DNA of 64,000 bases from Saccharomonospora cyanea NA-134. GTDB taxonomy: Bacteria; Actinomycetota; Actinomycetes; Mycobacteriales; Pseudonocardiaceae. Below are positions 46,924 through 55,012 of this stretch, piece by piece. The notes below the pieces were generated by a model that was not told the DNA's origin, made no database searches, and saw nothing but the letters and a program-made list of their open reading frames with translations. The DNA lies in NCBI RefSeq assembly GCF_000244975.1, contig NZ_CM001440.1, positions 3,828,325-3,892,324 of the forward strand, in the 5' to 3' direction. Both the position numbers and the translations under genes were made by a program. The stretch's first letter is position 1. Each line of letters starts with the position of its first letter.

Positions 46924-48009
46924 ATGCACCACTTCGACGCCGACCTGCCGTCCGAGATCGACCGCGTACTGAGGGATTTCCTGCACCGCGCGGGCGAACC
47001 GATCCGCCGCACCGAGCCGACGTTCGGACCGGCGGTGGACGCGCTGAGCGACTTCGTACTCGGCGGCGGCAAGAGACTGCGGCCGACGTTCGCCTGGTGG
47101 GGTTGGCGCGGAGCGGGCGGCGATCCGGACTCCGAGGAGGCGGAGGGCGTACTGCGTGCCGTGGCGAGCCTGGAACTCATCCAGGCGTGCGCACTCGTCC
47201 ACGACGACGTCATCGACTCGTCCGACTCCCGCCGCGGCTCCCCCACGGTGCACGTGGCGTTCGCGGCGCGCCACACTCAGGGACGCTGGCTGGGCTCGGC
47301 CGAGTCGTTCGGGCGGGCCGCCGCCGTCCTCATCGGCGACCTCGCCCTGGCGTGGGCCGACGACATGTTCGCCGAGTGCGGGCTGCCCGCCCCGGCACTG
47401 CTCTCCGCCCGCCCGGCATGGCGTGCCATGCGCACGGAAGTGCTCGCCGGGCAGTACCTCGACGTCCACACGCAGGCGACCGGAGACGCGTCCGCGGAGG
47501 CGGCTCTGCGCGTCGACCGGCTCAAGACGGCGGCCTACACCGTCCAGCGCCCGCTGCACCTGGGCGCGGCACTGGCCGGGGCGGAGCAGCCCCTCGTCGA
47601 CGCGCTGTTGGAGTTCGGCGGTGACATCGGTGTCGCCTTCCAGTTGAGGGACGATCTGCTCGGCGTGTTCGGAGACCCGTCCGTGACGGGTAAACCCGCG
47701 GGGGACGACCTACGCGAGGGCAAGCGGACGCTGCTGCTGGCACTCGGCCTGGCCTACGCCGAGCAGCAGGGCCGTGACGGTGAGCGGAAGGTGATCGCCG
47801 ACGCGGTGGGCGATTCCCGGCTGACCGACGCCGAGGTGGACGACGTCCGGCAGGCACTCGTCGACGTCGGCGCGGTGGCCGAGGTCGAACGCCGGATCGA
47901 GGAGATGACCGCTGGCGCACTGGCCTCTCTGCAGCGGGCGGCGCTCGCCGAACCGGCCGCGCAGCGGCTCGCGGAACTCGCGGACAGGGCGACCCGAAGG
48001 ACGTCCTGA
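46924..48009 (+). CDS. polyprenyl (geranylgeranyl) diphosphate synthase
   Basis: The 361-residue trans-prenyltransferase condenses isopentenyl diphosphate into a longer prenyl diphosphate. The first Asp-rich motif is HDDVIDSSDSRRG and the second is FQLRDDLLGVFGD. GGGKRLRPTFAWWGW is the usual entry motif. In mycobacteria the matching gene (Rv2173, idsA2) lies before the pknL region. Next to crtI it likely supplies geranylgeranyl diphosphate for carotenoids. The start has no clear ribosome binding site. Confidence 0.9.
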   Translation: MHHFDADLPSEIDRVLRDFLHRAGEPIRRTEPTFGPAVDALSDFVLGGGKRLRPTFAWWGWRGAGGDPDSEEAEGVLRAVASLELIQACALVHDDVIDSSDSRRGSPTVHVAFAARHTQGRWLGSAESFGRAAAVLIGDLALAWADDMFAECGLPAPALLSARPAWRAMRTEVLAGQYLDVHTQATGDASAEAALRVDRLKTAAYTVQRPLHLGAALAGAEQPLVDALLEFGGDIGVAFQLRDDLLGVFGDPSVTGKPAGDDLREGKRTLLLALGLAYAEQQGRDGERKVIADAVGDSRLTDAEVDDVRQALVDVGAVAEVERRIEEMTAGALASLQRAALAEPAAQRLAELADRATRRTS

Positions 48010-48054
48010 CGCGTCGTCGGCCTGCCCGGCGCGTCCCGAACGAAGGGAGTGCGG

Positions 48055-49578
48055 GTGGAGGCGGACACGGCGACAACCGACGAGACGGCCGCCGACGTCG
48101 TGGTGGTGGGTGCGGGGCTGGCGGGACTGTCCGCCACTCTGCACCTGCTGGGCGCGGGCCGCAGCGTCACGGTGCTCGAACGCGAGACGGAACCGGGCGG
48201 GCGGGTGGCCGACCGCGTGGTGAACGGCTACCGCATCGACACGGGCGCGAGCGTGCTCACGATGCCCGAGTTGCTCGACGAGGCGTTCGCCGCCGTCGGG
48301 ACGAGTGTCGGAGAACGGCTGACGCTGACGCGGTTGGACCCGGCCTACCGCGCGTACTTCGCCGACGGCAGCACCATCGCGGTGCACACCGACCCGGAGG
48401 TGATGGAGGCGGAGATCCGCGCCGTGGCGGGTCCCGCGGACGCCGCCGGGTACCGCAGGCTCCGGCAGTGGCTGACGGAGCTGTACGCCGTGCAACGTGA
48501 CCGGTTCATCGGGGCGAACTTCGACTCCGTGCTGAACCTCGCCACGCCGGAACTCGCGCGGCTGGCCACGCTGGGCGGCTTCGGCAGGCTCGGCGCCAAG
48601 GTCGCGCGGTTCATCGGCGACGAGCGGCTTCGCCGGCTGTTCACGTTCCAGTCGCTCTACGCGGGGCTGGATCCCATGCGGGCTCTGGCGGCCTACGGTG
48701 TGATCGCCTACATGGACACGGTCGCGGGCGTCCACTACCCGATGGGCGGCATGGGCCAGGTGGCGAGGGCGATGACGGCCACCGCGCGCGCGGCGGGCGC
48801 GACCGTGCGGTTGGGCACGTCGGCGGAGCACCTCGAAAGGGCGTCCGACGGAGACGTTCGCGCCGTGCACACCGGCACCGGGGAGCGCATCCGGTGCGAC
48901 GCCGTGGTGCTCGCGACCGAACTCACCACCGCGTACGCGCTGCTGGGCCGGACCCCGCGCAGGCCGGTGCGACTGCGGTACTCGCCGTCGGCGGTGGTCC
49001 TCTACGGGCACAGCAGGCGCGATGGGCACGGCGAGTACGGCACAGCCGGGCTGGGCCACCACACGTTGTTCTTCGGCGACGCGTGGCACGGCACGTTCTC
49101 CGAGATCGTCCGGCAGGGCAGGCTGATGAGCGACCCGTCGCTGCTCGTCACCCGGCCCACCGCCACCGACCCCACCCTGGCCCCGCCCGGCGAGGACGTG
49201 ATCACCGTGCTCGCCCCCGCGCCCAACCTGCACACCTCGCGGGTGGACTGGCCGAGGATCACCACCGCCTACCGCGACGAGTTGCTCCGCACGCTCGAAG
49301 CGCGGGGACTCCACGGCATAGCCGAGGACCTCGTCGTGGAACACGTCGCCACGCCGCGCACCTGGTCGGGCGAAGGGCTCGGCGCCGGGACGCCGTTCTC
49401 ACTCGCGCACACACTCGCCCAGACCGGCCCGTTCCGGCCGGCCAACCGCGTGCGCGGAGCGGGCAACGTCGTCCTCGCGGGCTGCGGTACGACACCGGGC
49501 GTGGGAATCCCACCGGTACTCGTCTCGGGTCGACTCGCCGCCGAGCGAGTCGCGTTCGCCCTCTCCAGCCGCCACTAG
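48055..49578 (+). CDS. phytoene desaturase-like FAD-dependent oxidoreductase
   Basis: The 507-residue protein is CrtI-like. The FAD motif VVVVGAGLAGLSATLHLLGAG sits at residues about 14-34. It also has TEPGGRV, HYPMGGMGQV in the middle, and the C-terminal FAD contact GCGTTPGVGIPPVLVSGRLAAE. It could desaturate phytoene or a similar isoprenoid, with the prenyl synthase just upstream. No phytoene synthase is present in this window. The GTG at 48055 is preferred because AAGGGAG lies five bases upstream; 48049 would have none. Confidence 0.88.
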   Translation: MEADTATTDETAADVVVVGAGLAGLSATLHLLGAGRSVTVLERETEPGGRVADRVVNGYRIDTGASVLTMPELLDEAFAAVGTSVGERLTLTRLDPAYRAYFADGSTIAVHTDPEVMEAEIRAVAGPADAAGYRRLRQWLTELYAVQRDRFIGANFDSVLNLATPELARLATLGGFGRLGAKVARFIGDERLRRLFTFQSLYAGLDPMRALAAYGVIAYMDTVAGVHYPMGGMGQVARAMTATARAAGATVRLGTSAEHLERASDGDVRAVHTGTGERIRCDAVVLATELTTAYALLGRTPRRPVRLRYSPSAVVLYGHSRRDGHGEYGTAGLGHHTLFFGDAWHGTFSEIVRQGRLMSDPSLLVTRPTATDPTLAPPGEDVITVLAPAPNLHTSRVDWPRITTAYRDELLRTLEARGLHGIAEDLVVEHVATPRTWSGEGLGAGTPFSLAHTLAQTGPFRPANRVRGAGNVVLAGCGTTPGVGIPPVLVSGRLAAERVAFALSSRH

Positions 49579-49589
49579 GGTACGAAGGT

Positions 49590-50384
49590 ATGACGATCAG
49601 GAACGACCGCCCCGTCCGTATCGGGTTGCAACTCGAACCCCAGCACGCCGACTACGACGCCATCCGGCGCGCCGCGGCGGAGGCCGAGGACCTCGGTGTG
49701 GACATCCTGTTCAACTGGGACCACTTCTACCCGCTGAGCGGTGACCCGGAGGGCAAGCACTTCGAGTGCTGGACCATGTTGGGTGCGTGGGCGGAGGCCA
49801 CCTCCCGCGTGGAGATCGGCGCGCTCGTCACCTGCAACAGCTACCGCAACCCGGAGCTGCTCGCCGACATGGCACGCACCGTGGACCACATCAGCGGCGG
49901 CAGGCTCATCCTCGGCATCGGTGCGGGTTGGTTCGAAAAGGACTACGCGGAGTACGGCTACGAGTTCGGTACCGCGGGCAGCCGGATCGCCGACCTCGGG
50001 GAGGCACTGCCCCGTATCGAACGGCGGTTCTCGAAGCTGAATCCGGCGCCCACTCGCAAGATCCCGGTGCTGATCGGCGGCGGTGGGGAGAGGAAGACCC
50101 TGCGGCTGGTGGCCCAGCACGCCGACATCTGGCACGGTTTCGGCGACGTCGAGGTGGCCGCCCGCAAGATCGAGGTCCTCGACCGGCACTGCGCCGACGT
50201 CGGCCGCGACCCGGCGGAGATCGAACGGTCCGTGGAGGTGTCCGGCTCCCCGTCCGACTCCGGCGACCAACTCGCGGACCTCGGCATCACGCTGTTCACG
50301 ATGACCGCGAGCGGACCCGACTACGAGTTCGGCGAACTCCGCGAGTGGCTCGCGTGGAGGGACAGCCGGAACGGCCGACGGTGA
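49590..50384 (+). CDS. LLM-class F420-dependent oxidoreductase
   Basis: The 264-residue protein has the luciferase-like barrel: RIGLQLEPQHADYDAIRRAA, ILFNWDHFYPL, VEIGALVTCNSYRNPELLADMARTVDHISGGRLILGIGAGW. In actinobacteria these usually use coenzyme F420. The substrate is unknown. It follows crtI closely (11 bases) and could be in the same transcript. A long open frame upstream overlaps crtI and was discarded. Confidence 0.88.
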   Translation: MTIRNDRPVRIGLQLEPQHADYDAIRRAAAEAEDLGVDILFNWDHFYPLSGDPEGKHFECWTMLGAWAEATSRVEIGALVTCNSYRNPELLADMARTVDHISGGRLILGIGAGWFEKDYAEYGYEFGTAGSRIADLGEALPRIERRFSKLNPAPTRKIPVLIGGGGERKTLRLVAQHADIWHGFGDVEVAARKIEVLDRHCADVGRDPAEIERSVEVSGSPSDSGDQLADLGITLFTMTASGPDYEFGELREWLAWRDSRNGRR

Positions 50385-50445
50385 TTCCCCACGAGGGGAT
50401 CTTTCCGGGCGGTGACCAAGGCGCGACACTGACGAGGTGCTCGCC

Positions 50446-53226
50446 GTGGAGGATGGCACGCCCGCGCACGCACGGCCGGTGCGCGGGCGTGATCGTGAAC
50501 TCGCCGCGTTGACCGGACTACTCGCCGCCGCCGCCCAGGGCAACGGTGGCGGAATCGTCATCGTCGGGGCGCCGGGGACGGGGAAGACGACGCTTCTCGA
50601 CGCGCTCGTCCGACAGGCCGACGGTTTCCGGGTGCTCAGGGCCGAGGGAAACGTGCCCGAGCGCGCGGTCCACTTCGCCGGTGCCGAACAACTACTGCGG
50701 TCCCTCGGCGACCTGGTCGCGCTGCTGCCGGACGATCGTGCCCGGGCCCTGCGTCCCGTGTTGGGCCTGCCCCCCACCGAGGCGGACCCCGGCGGCCCGC
50801 TGGCCGTTCCGGCCGCGGTCTCGGCTCTGCTCGACGTCGCCGCAGGCAGGCAACCCACGCTGTGCTGTGTCGACTCCGCGCACCTGTTCGACGAGGCGTC
50901 CCTGTCGGCCCTCACGTTCGTGGCCCGGCGCATCCGCCACATCGGTCTGGCGTTCGTGTTCACCGTCGACCACACCGCCGCGCCGGATTCCCGCCGCGAC
51001 CCGTCGGTGTGGGCGGGACTGCCCCGCCTCCACCTCGGCAGGCTGACCGACGAGGCCGCTCACGAGCTCCTGAGCGACCGGCTCGGCCCCTCCCTTCCCC
51101 ACGATCTCGCGGACACCTTGGTCGACACCGCGCGCGGCAACCCCCTCGCCCTCGTCGAACTCACCGAGAGCCTGTCGCCCGGTCACCTCTGTGGCCGGGC
51201 TGCTCCCCCGCTGTCACCCCCGCCCCTTGGCAGGCTGTGCCGCGCCGTGAAGCGGCGGGTGTCCGCCCTCTCCGCACCCGTCCGGGCCGTGGTGGCGCTG
51301 GCCGCCGCGGCCCAGGGACTCGACGGCCCGCTCGCCCGTCGGGCGGCCACCCAGGACGGCGAAACCGCGCTGACCGAGGCCGTACGGTCCGGCCTGGTGG
51401 TGGTCGACACCGACGCGATCCACCTGGCGGAGGACGTCGTGCCGTCGGCCGTGCTCGCCTCGCTCCCTCCGAGGGAGATCGAGGCCGCGCACCGCCGACT
51501 CGCGGAGACCGCCGAGGCCACGGGTGAACGTGACCGGGCGGTGTGGCACCGCGCCGCCACCGCCACCGCACCGGCGTCCGACGTCGCCGAGCAACTGGAC
51601 CGGCTCGCCCGGCGGGCCCGCACCGAAGCCGCCTACGGCACGGCCGCCGCCGCGAGCGAACGGGCGGCGGCGCTGTCCCCCGACTCGGCACAACGGGCCC
51701 AACGGCTCGTGGCCGCGGCCACGGACCACTGGGCGTCGGGCCGTCCTCAACGCGCACGGACCGTGCTGCGCCTCGCCACCCCGCTCGCCACCGGTGATCT
51801 CGGCGTCCGCATCAGCAGACTGGCGGGTGAGATCGAACTGCGCAGGGGCAACCCGTCGGTGGCGGCCGCCGAACTCATCACCACGGCACGCCGCCTGGCA
51901 CCCACTCATCGGACCCTGGCGGCCACCACACTGCTGCTTGCCGGCGAGGCGAGCTTCGTCGCGGGCGACAACGCGCGCTACTGCCTCACCGCGCAGGACG
52001 CCGCGTCGCTGTGCGAACCGCGCGAGTGGCCGATGACCCTCGTCGTGCGCGAGCACTTCACCGCGATGTCGGCCACCTTCCTCGGACGGCACGGCGACGC
52101 GGCCGCACCCTTGCGGCGGCTCGTGCGGCTGGGCGAGACGACGGGGGACCCCACCGCGAAAACGCTGGCGAGCCAGGCGGCGTTCACACTCGGCGACGCC
52201 GAACGAGCACGCGACCTCGCCCTTCAGGCGGTGATCTGTTCCCGCGCCCGCGGTGACGAGTCCAACGTGCCGTGGGCACTGGTGTACGCGGCGCTGTCGG
52301 CCCTGCTGTCCGGGCAGCTCGCCGCGGCGACCACCACCGCGCTGGACGGTCTTGCGATGGCGCGGGCGCTCGGCCAGTCGAACTCGGCCGTCGACCACGT
52401 CACGGTGCTCGCCATGCTGGCCGCCTTGCAGGGCGACCAGGACACGGCACGGACCCGCCTCGAAGCCGCGAACTCGGAGCTGGCCGAACGCGGCCTCGGC
52501 AGGCCGAGCGCACTCGCCACCTGGGCGGCGGCCTGCGTCGACCTCGCGCACGACCGCCCCGCCGAGGCCTTCGACCGGTTCCGCCGCATGTCCGTGGGGC
52601 GCTCACGGCACTGTGTGCCGCTGAAGGTGATGGCGGTGCCGCACTTCGTCGAGGCCGCGGTGCGGTGCGGCGAGCGGGACGTCGCCAGGCGGGCCCTCGC
52701 GACGTTCGAGCAGTGGGCCGCCACCACGGGAGGCACCGCGAGGGCCGCGCTGGCCCACCGGTGCCACGCGCTGCTGGCCGGGGAGGCCGAGAAGGCCGGG
52801 GAGGCGAGGGCGCACTTCACCGAGGCCGTTCGGTTGCACCGCGAAGCCGACGCACCCTACGACCTCGCGGTCACGGAGTTGCTGTACGCGTCGTGGCTGC
52901 GTCGTCGTCGAAGGCCCGGGCAGGCCAGGGAGGTGCTGCGGGAGGCCGTGCACCTTTTCGACGAGCTCGGCGCGGCCCACTGGGTGCAGCGGGCTTCCCG
53001 GGAACTGCGGGCCTGCGGTCACCGGGTCCGGCGCGGCCCGGAACGGGAGCGGGCGCTGAGCCCGCAGCAGGAGCGGATCGCACGGCTGGTGGCGGAGGGC
53101 GCGACGAACAAGGAGATCGCCGCGCAGCTGTTCATCAGCCACCGCACCGTGGACCACCACCTGCGCAACGTCTTCGCGAAGCTCGACGTCCGATCGCGGG
53201 TCGAGCTCGCGGCGCTGTATCGCTGA
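50446..53226 (+). CDS. LAL-type LuxR family transcriptional regulator
   Basis: The 926-residue regulator has an AAA/NTPase domain at the start (Walker A GAPGTGKTT; Walker B TLCCVDSAHLFDE), a long TPR-like helical middle, and a LuxR helix-turn-helix at the end (LSPQQERIARLVAEGATNKEIAAQLFISHRTVDHH). Large LAL regulators control catabolic or secondary-metabolite genes. The GTG at 50446 follows GAGG by eight bases, and 50437 is an alternative. The adjacent polyester hydrolase is a plausible target, by position only. Confidence 0.9.
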   Translation: MEDGTPAHARPVRGRDRELAALTGLLAAAAQGNGGGIVIVGAPGTGKTTLLDALVRQADGFRVLRAEGNVPERAVHFAGAEQLLRSLGDLVALLPDDRARALRPVLGLPPTEADPGGPLAVPAAVSALLDVAAGRQPTLCCVDSAHLFDEASLSALTFVARRIRHIGLAFVFTVDHTAAPDSRRDPSVWAGLPRLHLGRLTDEAAHELLSDRLGPSLPHDLADTLVDTARGNPLALVELTESLSPGHLCGRAAPPLSPPPLGRLCRAVKRRVSALSAPVRAVVALAAAAQGLDGPLARRAATQDGETALTEAVRSGLVVVDTDAIHLAEDVVPSAVLASLPPREIEAAHRRLAETAEATGERDRAVWHRAATATAPASDVAEQLDRLARRARTEAAYGTAAAASERAAALSPDSAQRAQRLVAAATDHWASGRPQRARTVLRLATPLATGDLGVRISRLAGEIELRRGNPSVAAAELITTARRLAPTHRTLAATTLLLAGEASFVAGDNARYCLTAQDAASLCEPREWPMTLVVREHFTAMSATFLGRHGDAAAPLRRLVRLGETTGDPTAKTLASQAAFTLGDAERARDLALQAVICSRARGDESNVPWALVYAALSALLSGQLAAATTTALDGLAMARALGQSNSAVDHVTVLAMLAALQGDQDTARTRLEAANSELAERGLGRPSALATWAAACVDLAHDRPAEAFDRFRRMSVGRSRHCVPLKVMAVPHFVEAAVRCGERDVARRALATFEQWAATTGGTARAALAHRCHALLAGEAEKAGEARAHFTEAVRLHREADAPYDLAVTELLYASWLRRRRRPGQAREVLREAVHLFDELGAAHWVQRASRELRACGHRVRRGPERERALSPQQERIARLVAEGATNKEIAAQLFISHRTVDHHLRNVFAKLDVRSRVELAALYR

Positions 53227-53254
53227 CCAGTTGCTACCGATCGGTAGCAACTGG
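53227..53254. promoter_or_regulatory. 28-base perfect palindrome between the LAL regulator and hydrolase genes
   Basis: CCAGTTGCTACCGA and its exact inverted complement abut with no spacer. It starts at the base after the LAL stop codon and 121 bases before the hydrolase start. It can form a 12-base stem with a four-base loop, so it may terminate the LAL transcript, or it may be an operator. No T tract follows. Confidence 0.6.
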
Positions 53255-53374
53255 TGATTTCGCCGATGCCACGACGCTCGGCGCGCGTCCAGAATCACCA
53301 CGGTCCGTCACCGTACGGACACAGGTGGCCATCGAAGGTCGCCGTGGTTGTTCTCGACGCAAAGGAGCGACGCA

Positions 53375-54292
53375 GTGCGAATCCGAAGCAGGTCGCTCAC
53401 CCGCCCTCACGGCCGGGTGAGTCGGACGATCGGCGTGCTGACCGCGGCTCTCGCCGTGGCGAGTGGTCTGGCAGGCGCCGGTGTGGCGGGCGCGGAGGTC
53501 ACCACCGCGCAGGAGAATCCCTACGAGCGCGGCCCCGACCCGACGGAGGGCAGCATCGAGGCCGTCCGCGGGCCGTTCCGGGTGGCCGAGGAACGCGTGT
53601 CGTCCTTCGCCATCGGCTTCGGCGGCGGCACGATCTACTACCCCACCGACACCAGCGAGGGCACGTTCGGCGCCGTCGCCGTCGCCCCCGGCTTCACCGC
53701 CGACCAGGGCAGCATGTCGTGGTACGGCGAGCGGATCGCCTCCCAGGGGTTCATCGTGTTCACCATCGACACCAACACCCGGCTCGACCAGCCGGGGCAG
53801 CGTGGCGACCAGCTCCTGGCCGCACTCGACTACCTCGTCGAGCGCAGCGACAGCGACGTCCGTCGGCGCCTCGACCCCGACCGGCTCGCCGTGATGGGCC
53901 ACTCGATGGGCGGCGGCGGCTCGCTGGAGGCGACCGCGGACCGGCCCTCGCTCAAGGCGTCCATCCCGCTGACCCCGTGGAACCTCGACAAGACGTGGGG
54001 TGAGGTGCGGGTGCCGACGTTCATCATCGGCGCGGAGAACGACAGCATCGCCTCGGTACGCAGCCACGCCGAGCCGTTCTACGAGAGCCTGCCGTCCTCG
54101 CTGGAGAAGGCCTACCTGGAACTGAACGGTGCGACCCACTTCGCGCCGAACATCTCGAACACCACGATCGCGAAGTACTCGATCTCGTGGCTCAAGCGGT
54201 TCGTCGACGACGACACCCGCTACAGCCAGTTCCTCTGCCCGAACCCGACCGACCGCTCCATCGAGGAGTACCGCTCCACCTGCCCGTACTGA
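53375..54292 (+). CDS. secreted Cut190-like cutinase/polyester hydrolase
   Basis: The 305-residue protein has a signal peptide ending near AGAE and the alpha/beta-hydrolase fold of actinobacterial cutinases. The catalytic triad is Ser177 (GHSMGGGGS), Asp223 and His255. By memory it aligns along its full length with Saccharomonospora viridis Cut190, an enzyme that cleaves polyesters including PET, with a one-residue numbering shift. Calcium-site residues Asp205/Thr207 and Glu221/Glu297 are kept, but Asn251 replaces the Asp250 of Cut190. AAAGGAG lies seven bases before the GTG. The C-terminal CPY and matching Cys suggest a disulfide. Confidence 0.93.
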   Translation: MRIRSRSLTRPHGRVSRTIGVLTAALAVASGLAGAGVAGAEVTTAQENPYERGPDPTEGSIEAVRGPFRVAEERVSSFAIGFGGGTIYYPTDTSEGTFGAVAVAPGFTADQGSMSWYGERIASQGFIVFTIDTNTRLDQPGQRGDQLLAALDYLVERSDSDVRRRLDPDRLAVMGHSMGGGGSLEATADRPSLKASIPLTPWNLDKTWGEVRVPTFIIGAENDSIASVRSHAEPFYESLPSSLEKAYLELNGATHFAPNISNTTIAKYSISWLKRFVDDDTRYSQFLCPNPTDRSIEEYRSTCPY

Positions 54293-54328
54293 CCCGGCAC
54301 GACTACCGGGCGGCATCCGCCGACCGGA

Positions 54329-54362
54329 TGGTGCGCGGCCACGCGTTCGTGGCCGCGCACCA
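54329..54362 (+). terminator. hairpin terminator of the hydrolase gene
   Basis: A perfect 15-base stem (arm TGGTGCGCGGCCACG) with a four-base loop lies 36 bases after the stop codon. The rest of 54293-54532 shows no gene. Confidence 0.7.
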
Positions 54363-54532
54363 CGGCGTGCACGACTAGGCGACCACCGCTCGCAGGGCGG
54401 ACGCCGAGAACCGTCCGAACGACCGCGAACACAGGACGTCACGACGCACGACGCGACCCAGTCCGGCCGTGTGGGCGGGATCGCAGAACGGCCGACCAGA
54501 ACGACCCGGCTGCGGAAAGCCCGGGAAGGACG

Positions 54533-54901
54533 TCAGAACGCCATCGCCTGCGCGCGCCGCTTGACCTCGGTACCGTGGCTCGTCCGCAGCGCGTTGATGG
54601 GTGTCACACCGGGAAGGGACTCGTCCTCCGAGTACAGCCACCGCAGCATTTCGGTGCGGGTGAACCCTGCGTCCGACAGCACGGTGATCGTGCCGGGCAG
54701 GCCCTTGATCGCACCGTCGGACCCGACGAAGTCGGCGGGTACCACGAGGCTGCCGTCTCTGCGGACCGCGATGAGGTGACCGTCCCGCAGCATCTGCCGA
54801 ACCTTGTTCTCGGACTGTCCGATCGTGCTCGCCACCTCGGCGACGGTCAGCACGGCGACATCGGGGTCAAGCACATCGTCAGCGACAGGAATCGCACTCA
54901 C
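54533..54901 (-). CDS. Rv2175c-like DNA-binding protein
   Basis: The 122-residue protein has a winged helix-turn-helix (LTVAEVASTIGQSENKVRQMLRDG, residues about 17-40) and a C-terminal part with FTRTEMLRWLYSEDESLPGVTPINALRT. In Mycobacterium tuberculosis Rv2175c is a DNA-binding substrate of the kinase PknL, whose gene is adjacent. The same divergent pair is found here. The GTG at 54901 is chosen; longer frames would enter the kinase promoter. Confidence 0.85.
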   Translation of the reverse strand: MSAIPVADDVLDPDVAVLTVAEVASTIGQSENKVRQMLRDGHLIAVRRDGSLVVPADFVGSDGAIKGLPGTITVLSDAGFTRTEMLRWLYSEDESLPGVTPINALRTSHGTEVKRRAQAMAF

Positions 54902-55012
54902 ACCCCATACCTTGCCATAATCGGAGCTTTCGAGAGCAGGCCTTTTTCGCCCCGCCGCCGACGGGTGCGCTCGTCGGTGCCCTCCAACGCCCCGAACGTA
55001 GGATCGACCGCT

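Noticed and set aside
48894-49589. A long N-terminal extension of the LLM oxidoreductase
   Set aside because: It overlaps the CrtI-like gene in another frame. The true start at 49590 gives a complete luciferase-like domain.
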